The notes below the pieces were generated by a model, which was not told the origin of the DNA, made no database searches, and saw only the letters and a list, made by a program, of their open reading frames with translations. Below, piece after piece: positions 60,095 to 64,000 of a DNA stretch of 64,000 nucleotides. Position numbers and translations under genes: made by a program. The stretch's first letter is position 1. Each line of letters starts with the position of its first letter. This stretch comes from Pedobacter duraquae (GTDB taxonomy: Bacteria; Bacteroidota; Bacteroidia; Sphingobacteriales; Sphingobacteriaceae), in contig NZ_SNWM01000007.1 in NCBI RefSeq assembly GCF_004362245.1, positions 1-64,000 on the forward strand. The letters are read 5' to 3'.

Positions 60095-60880
60095 TTAGCT
60101 ACCAGAGCCGTAACCTTTCATTACACCACGATTTGAATTTCTAATGAAATCAACAATTTCATCACGGATTTCCGTTGGTGCAAATTCAGCCTCAATCATG
60201 TCTAGTGCTTTGGTTACATTATTATGTTTTACAAAAAGAACTCTGTAAATCTCCTGAATTTCATTGATTTTTTCCGAAGGAAATCCCCTTCTTCTTAAAC
60301 CTACCGAGTTAATTCCGGCATACGATAGAGGCTCTCTAGCCGCCTTTACATACGGAGGAACGTCTTTTCTCACCAATGAACCTCCGGTGATGAAAGCGTG
60401 AGACCCAACCTTAACAAATTGATGGATTGCTACCAAGCCCGCCAGAACAACATAATTTCCAATGGTAATATGTCCCGCCAGAGTTGTGCTGTTTGAAAAG
60501 ATACAATAATCACCAACTTCGCAATCGTGCGCAATATGAGAATAAGCCTGAATCAGGCAATTGCTGCCGATAACGGTTTTCCACTTGTCTTTCGTGCCTC
60601 TGTTAATGGTAACGCATTCGCGGATCGTCGTGTTATCACCGATCTCAGCCGTAGTTACCTCGCCGGCAAACTTCAGGTCCTGCGGTATTCCCGAGATCAC
60701 TGAGCCTGGAAATACCCTGCAGTTCTTACCAATTCGGGCACCGTCCATAATCACGACGTTGGAACCGATCCAGGTGCCTTCACCAATTTCAACATCTTTG
60801 TGTATCACCGCGAACGGCTCAATCACAACATTATCAGCAATCTTAGCTTGTGGATGTATATACGCTAGGGGTTGTATCAT
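60095..60880 (-). CDS. lpxA: UDP-N-acetylglucosamine acyltransferase
   Basis: A 261-residue left-handed beta-helix enzyme, first step of lipid A synthesis: it transfers a hydroxyacyl chain from ACP to UDP-GlcNAc. Hexapeptide repeats run from YIHPQAKIADNVVIEPFAVI onward, the catalytic His is in YSHIAHDCEVGDYCIFSN, and the C-terminal helical domain (about 190-261) is present. Its ATG overlaps the lpxC/fabZ stop by 4 bases. It is part of the lpxD-lpxC/fabZ-lpxA operon. Confidence 0.95.
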   Translation of the reverse strand: MIQPLAYIHPQAKIADNVVIEPFAVIHKDVEIGEGTWIGSNVVIMDGARIGKNCRVFPGSVISGIPQDLKFAGEVTTAEIGDNTTIRECVTINRGTKDKWKTVIGSNCLIQAYSHIAHDCEVGDYCIFSNSTTLAGHITIGNYVVLAGLVAIHQFVKVGSHAFITGGSLVRKDVPPYVKAAREPLSYAGINSVGLRRRGFPSEKINEIQEIYRVLFVKHNNVTKALDMIEAEFAPTEIRDEIVDFIRNSNRGVMKGYGSGS

Positions 60881-62289
60881 GATACGCGGTCGCTTTCTTT
60901 AACTTTTGTAATTTGTGCCATCATCTCTGCCTCAACAACAACCTTCTCACCAACCATGCCAACACCCTTCATTTGGGCGATGCCACGTCTGATAGGCTCC
61001 ATCAAATCACATCTGAAAACTATGGTATCACCAGGTAGAACTTGAGCTCTGAACCTGACATTGTCGATTTTTAAAAAGTAGGTAAGGTAATTTCTGGGAT
61101 CGGGAACAGTACTCAAAACCAATATACCTCCTGTTTGTGCCATCGCCTCAATCTGGATAACACCAGGCATAACCGGCGCTCCTGGAAAATGTCCTTTGAA
61201 AAATTCTTCGTTCATGGTGACATTTTTCACACCAACAACATGCGTTTTAGAAAGTTCCAGGATCTTGTCGATGAACAGGAATGGCTGTCTGTGTGGCAGA
61301 ATATCCATGATTTGCATCACATCGTAGAGCGGTTTCACAGCAGGATCGTACACATGCTGGATTTTCTTATTCTTCTCTTTCTTAATGGCTGCCTTTATCT
61401 TTTTAGCAAAAGCCACATTAGCAGCGTGACCCGGACGGGCAGCCATAATATGCCCTTTCAGGTGTACGCCTACCAAAGCAAGGTCGCCGATCATATCCAA
61501 TAATTTATGACGGGCAGGCTCATTTTGATACCGCAGCTCCATATTGTTTAAAATTCCCTGAGGGGCAACATCTATAGCTGATCTTTTAAAGATTTTAGCC
61601 AGATGATCCAACTCTTCACGGGTAACTTCCTTATCTACAATAACAATGGCATTATTCAAATCTCCACCTTTAATCAGGTTGTTCTGTAGCTGATATTCAA
61701 GCTCGTGCAGAAAACAAAACGTACGACATGATGCTATCTCTTTTTTAAATTCAGCAATACTCGATATCCCGGCATGCTGACTGCCTAGTACCGGAGAATT
61801 ATAATCAATCATACAGGTGAACCTGTAATCATCAAGCGGCATCGCAACGATTTCAACCTTTCTATCTGGCTCGGTATAGGTGATATTGTGTGGGATTTGG
61901 AAATATTCGCGGTCCACGCTTTGTAGTACAAATCCAACAGATTCCAGCGCCTCAAGAAACAGAATTGCACTGCCATCCATTATTGGTGTCTCAGGACCAT
62001 CGAGCTTAATCAGCACATTATCAAGGTCCATTCCTACCAACGAAGCCATCACGTGTTCTACTGTACTTACGCTTGCGCCGTTCTGCGAAATTGTTGTACC
62101 TCGTGCCGTGTCAGTCACGTTGTCGCAATCTGCGTCAATAATCGGCTGATCAGGCAGGTCAGTACGCTGAAACTTAAAGCCATGGTTTTCTGGTGCCGGA
62201 CAAAACGTTAGTGTAACGTTTGCCCCCGTATGTAAACCAACTCCCTGTACAGAAATCTCGCCTTTTATCGTTTTTTGTTTAACGTTCAT
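60877..62289 (-). CDS. lpxC/fabZ: Bifunctional LpxC deacetylase / FabZ dehydratase
   Basis: A 470-residue fusion. The N-terminal LpxC part (about 1-300) deacetylates UDP-3-O-acyl-GlcNAc; zinc ligands are His79 (STVEHVMASL) and the pair in HKLLDMIGDLALVG. The C-terminal FabZ part (about 320-470) is a hotdog (3R)-hydroxyacyl-ACP dehydratase with catalytic His in ILPHRQPFLFIDKI and Glu in FPGAPVMPGVIQIEAMAQ. This fusion is characteristic of Bacteroidota. It overlaps lpxD by 11 and lpxA by 4 bases. Confidence 0.96.
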   Translation of the reverse strand: MNVKQKTIKGEISVQGVGLHTGANVTLTFCPAPENHGFKFQRTDLPDQPIIDADCDNVTDTARGTTISQNGASVSTVEHVMASLVGMDLDNVLIKLDGPETPIMDGSAILFLEALESVGFVLQSVDREYFQIPHNITYTEPDRKVEIVAMPLDDYRFTCMIDYNSPVLGSQHAGISSIAEFKKEIASCRTFCFLHELEYQLQNNLIKGGDLNNAIVIVDKEVTREELDHLAKIFKRSAIDVAPQGILNNMELRYQNEPARHKLLDMIGDLALVGVHLKGHIMAARPGHAANVAFAKKIKAAIKKEKNKKIQHVYDPAVKPLYDVMQIMDILPHRQPFLFIDKILELSKTHVVGVKNVTMNEEFFKGHFPGAPVMPGVIQIEAMAQTGGILVLSTVPDPRNYLTYFLKIDNVRFRAQVLPGDTIVFRCDLMEPIRRGIAQMKGVGMVGEKVVVEAEMMAQITKVKESDRVS

Positions 62290-63364
62290 TGTTATTAGGT
62301 AATGTAATACTTTGTTCTATAATTGCATTAAGCTTTACAATCGTTGCCTCCAGGGCCGCAATACGCTTCTCTACGTTTGGCAATTGTTTAAAGATCACAG
62401 AAGCGCGCATCCAGTCGCGCAAAGGCTGTGCCGGACTTCCATGCCATTGTTTGTTTTCTTCTGCGATGCTGAAGTTAATTCCCGCCTGTGCACCGATCTG
62501 TGTGCCCTTCGCCAGTGATAAATGTCCCGCTATACCAACTTGTCCGCCAATAACAGAATTTCCACCCAGTTTAGAGCTTCCGGAAATACCCGACTGCGCT
62601 GCTACAACACTGTGTTCGCCAACGTCAACATTATGGGCAATCTGAATCAGGTTGTCAAGTTTTACGCCCTTACGGATATAAGTAGATCCCATTGTAGCAC
62701 GGTCTATCGCCGTATTGGAGCCGATTTCGACGTCATCTTCGATAACAACATTTCCAATCTGTGGAATTTTCGAATATGTGCCGTCGGGTTGCGGTGCAAA
62801 GCCAAATCCATCGCTGCCAATAACGGTATTGGAATGGATAATAACGCGGTTCCCAACAACAGATCTATTGTAAATCTTGACTCCGGGGTGCAATGCAGAA
62901 TCGGTACCAATTTCTACACCGTAGCCCACGTATACCTGTGCTGAAATCCTTGTGTTATCACCAATAACAGCATGCTCAGAAATATAGGAGAAGGCTCCAA
63001 TGTATACATTTTTGCCAATTTTAGCTGATGGATGAACAAAACTAGGCTCCTCAATGCCGGTCTGCTCTGTTGCCTGATTTAGAACTTCATTGTACTTCTC
63101 CAGCAATACAGAAAAAGCGCTATAAGGGTCTTTTACTTTTATTAAAGTAGCTTTAAAAGGTTGGCTAGGCACAAAGTCAGCACCAACAATTACAACCGAT
63201 GCTTCTGTGGTATACAAGTAGTTTTCGTACTTCGGGTTTGACAAAAAACATAAAGCACCAGCCTTACCATTCTCTATTTTAGAAAGCTCGCCTACCTGGA
63301 TGTTTTCGTCACCCTCAATAGTACCACTTAAGATTTCGCTGATCTGCTTCGCAGTGAATTGCAT
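62279..63364 (-). CDS. lpxD: UDP-3-O-acylglucosamine N-acyltransferase
   Basis: A 361-residue enzyme with an N-terminal uridine-binding domain (about 1-100), a left-handed beta-helix of hexapeptide repeats (about 105-310) and a C-terminal helix (about 320-361) for acyl-carrier-protein contact. The catalytic His is in IQIAHNVDVGEHSVVAAQ. It adds the second acyl chain in lipid A synthesis. It is the first gene of the lpx operon. 127 bases without an evident gene separate it from the HD-domain gene upstream. Confidence 0.94.
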   Translation of the reverse strand: MQFTAKQISEILSGTIEGDENIQVGELSKIENGKAGALCFLSNPKYENYLYTTEASVVIVGADFVPSQPFKATLIKVKDPYSAFSVLLEKYNEVLNQATEQTGIEEPSFVHPSAKIGKNVYIGAFSYISEHAVIGDNTRISAQVYVGYGVEIGTDSALHPGVKIYNRSVVGNRVIIHSNTVIGSDGFGFAPQPDGTYSKIPQIGNVVIEDDVEIGSNTAIDRATMGSTYIRKGVKLDNLIQIAHNVDVGEHSVVAAQSGISGSSKLGGNSVIGGQVGIAGHLSLAKGTQIGAQAGINFSIAEENKQWHGSPAQPLRDWMRASVIFKQLPNVEKRIAALEATIVKLNAIIEQSITLPNNNER

Positions 63365-63491
63365 TTTACAAAGTTATATGTTAAATCGATATGAACAAAT
63401 TCGCCTTTTTAGGATCTGTTCCTTTCTCTGGCCTTCAAACGTTTCAAACGCTAAAAACGCTATTAAAAACCAAATTAAATGTTAAATAATG

Positions 63492-64000
63492 CTAAATGAT
63501 GCGTGGATAGCATAAAATATGCTTCTTAACAGTTCTATCCAAAGATTCTAAGTTAGATAAATCCGATGCTTTTGCAATATCTATGATGGTATTGTTCTTT
63601 AATAAAATGTTAATATTGCTATTACCCGCATTATAAGCTCTGTTCATAATAGCAGCTGTAAACACAAAGTATGAGGCATCAGCTCCCGAGATATTGTAAG
63701 TCGCAGCTGTATTTTCCTTAAGAAGTAGCATTCGCGCTTCATCAGGAGCTTCATTTGTAATTTCAATTTTATAGAGATTTCTTCTTGTAAGCATCGTACA
63801 CAACTGGGATAAAATCTTATCGTCATGTTGCGTCCATACTTTTACCGCGGTAAAAATATCCTGATCATCCAACCTTGAAAATTGTTCTAAATGTACCGGG
63901 TCAGCAAAAAAAGCTTTTTCAGATACTGTATTTTTTAGAAAATGAGCCAACGCGGGGCTTGCAAACAATTCAGCTCCCTGCAGACTAAGATTTTTCGCTC
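63492..64000 (-). CDS. HD-domain phosphohydrolase, C-terminal part (partial)
   Basis: The frame is open to the window edge at 64000, so the start lies outside. The visible 169 or so residues (AKNLSLQGAELFASPALAHFL, then LDDQDIFTAVKVWTQHDDKILSQLCTML in two parts) match the C-terminal part of HD-superfamily phosphohydrolases found in Bacteroidota. The catalytic HD motif is not in the window. The codon at 63966-63968 is an internal TTG, not a start. The family is inferred from the tail only. Confidence 0.72.
   Translation of the reverse strand, partial: AKNLSLQGAELFASPALAHFLKNTVSEKAFFADPVHLEQFSRLDDQDIFTAVKVWTQHDDKILSQLCTMLTRRNLYKIEITNEAPDEARMLLLKENTAATYNISGADASYFVFTAAIMNRAYNAGNSNINILLKNNTIIDIAKASDLSNLESLDRTVKKHILCYPRII

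Overview
The window looks like a chromosomal segment of a Sphingobacteriaceae-type Bacteroidota, probably Pedobacter or a close relative. The evidence is the Bacteroidota-type -7 promoter box (TAnnTTTG) in front of many genes, the near absence of Shine-Dalgarno sequences, the fused lpxC/fabZ gene, and families typical of this phylum (HYC_CC_PP, DUF2911, DUF4097-like, CheB/CheR tied to a hybrid kinase, an M49-like lipoprotein). I found no tRNA, rRNA, CRISPR array, insertion sequence or phage. The window is almost fully coding, and the only gene-free stretch over 300 bases is 40275-40649.

Layout. 1-4.1 kb: the end of a GDP-L-fucose synthase, then oxyR (both redox cysteines present), csaA, tadA, a Mn-type superoxide dismutase and an RlmI-like 23S rRNA methyltransferase. 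4.1-10.3 kb (minus strand): a small membrane protein with an MHS-type transporter, a nucleoid-associated protein with TerC, and an ECF sigma / membrane anti-sigma / secreted repeat-protein operon. 10.4-18.8 kb: aspS, a membrane stress cluster (AI-2E family, YtxH, holin-like), an NtrC-type regulator, a crotonase with a stand-alone B12-binding subunit, and glnS. 18.9-28.4 kb: an amidase lipoprotein, an M49-like lipoprotein, and a six-gene signalling cluster (two receivers, CheB, CheR, a CHASE3/GAF hybrid kinase with three receivers, and a receiver-kinase). 28.5-35.5 kb: a zinc metallopeptidase, gltX, a membrane histidine kinase with DinB and a thioesterase, a second ECF sigma module, and DUF2911. 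35.7-40.3 kb: a TetR-TolC-HlyD-DHA2 efflux operon with a palindromic operator. 40.6-44.5 kb: ppc, an AhpD-like protein and an AhpC-type peroxiredoxin. 44.6-52.5 kb: secreted peptidases (S9, an intact M14 and an M14 pseudo-enzyme), a degenerate FAD-oxidoreductase-like protein and a DODA-type dioxygenase. 52.5-54.3 kb: a metal-handling trio (beta-barrel, secreted HMA domain, HYC_CC_PP). 54.4-58.7 kb: cyclophilin, xth, hutI, hutG and 5-formyl-THF cyclo-ligase. 58.8-63.4 kb: lpxD-lpxC/fabZ-lpxA-ABC ATPase, then efp. The window ends inside an HD-domain protein.

The least ordinary items are: an M14-like protein that has lost every zinc ligand and the catalytic Glu, encoded beside its intact paralogue; a FAD-oxidoreductase relative without its Rossmann glycines; a secreted protein with a ten-step Gln-Tyr ladder of about 18 residues; CheB and CheR with intact active sites but no MCP, CheA or CheW in the window; an EF-P with Asn at the usual modification site; an lpx-linked ABC ATPase without Q-loop Gln or H-loop His; and perfect inverted repeats over the oxyR and tetR promoters. 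Several -7 boxes lie only 4-7 nt before the ATG, which predicts leaderless mRNAs. All functional statements rest on motif recognition by eye; no database search was run.
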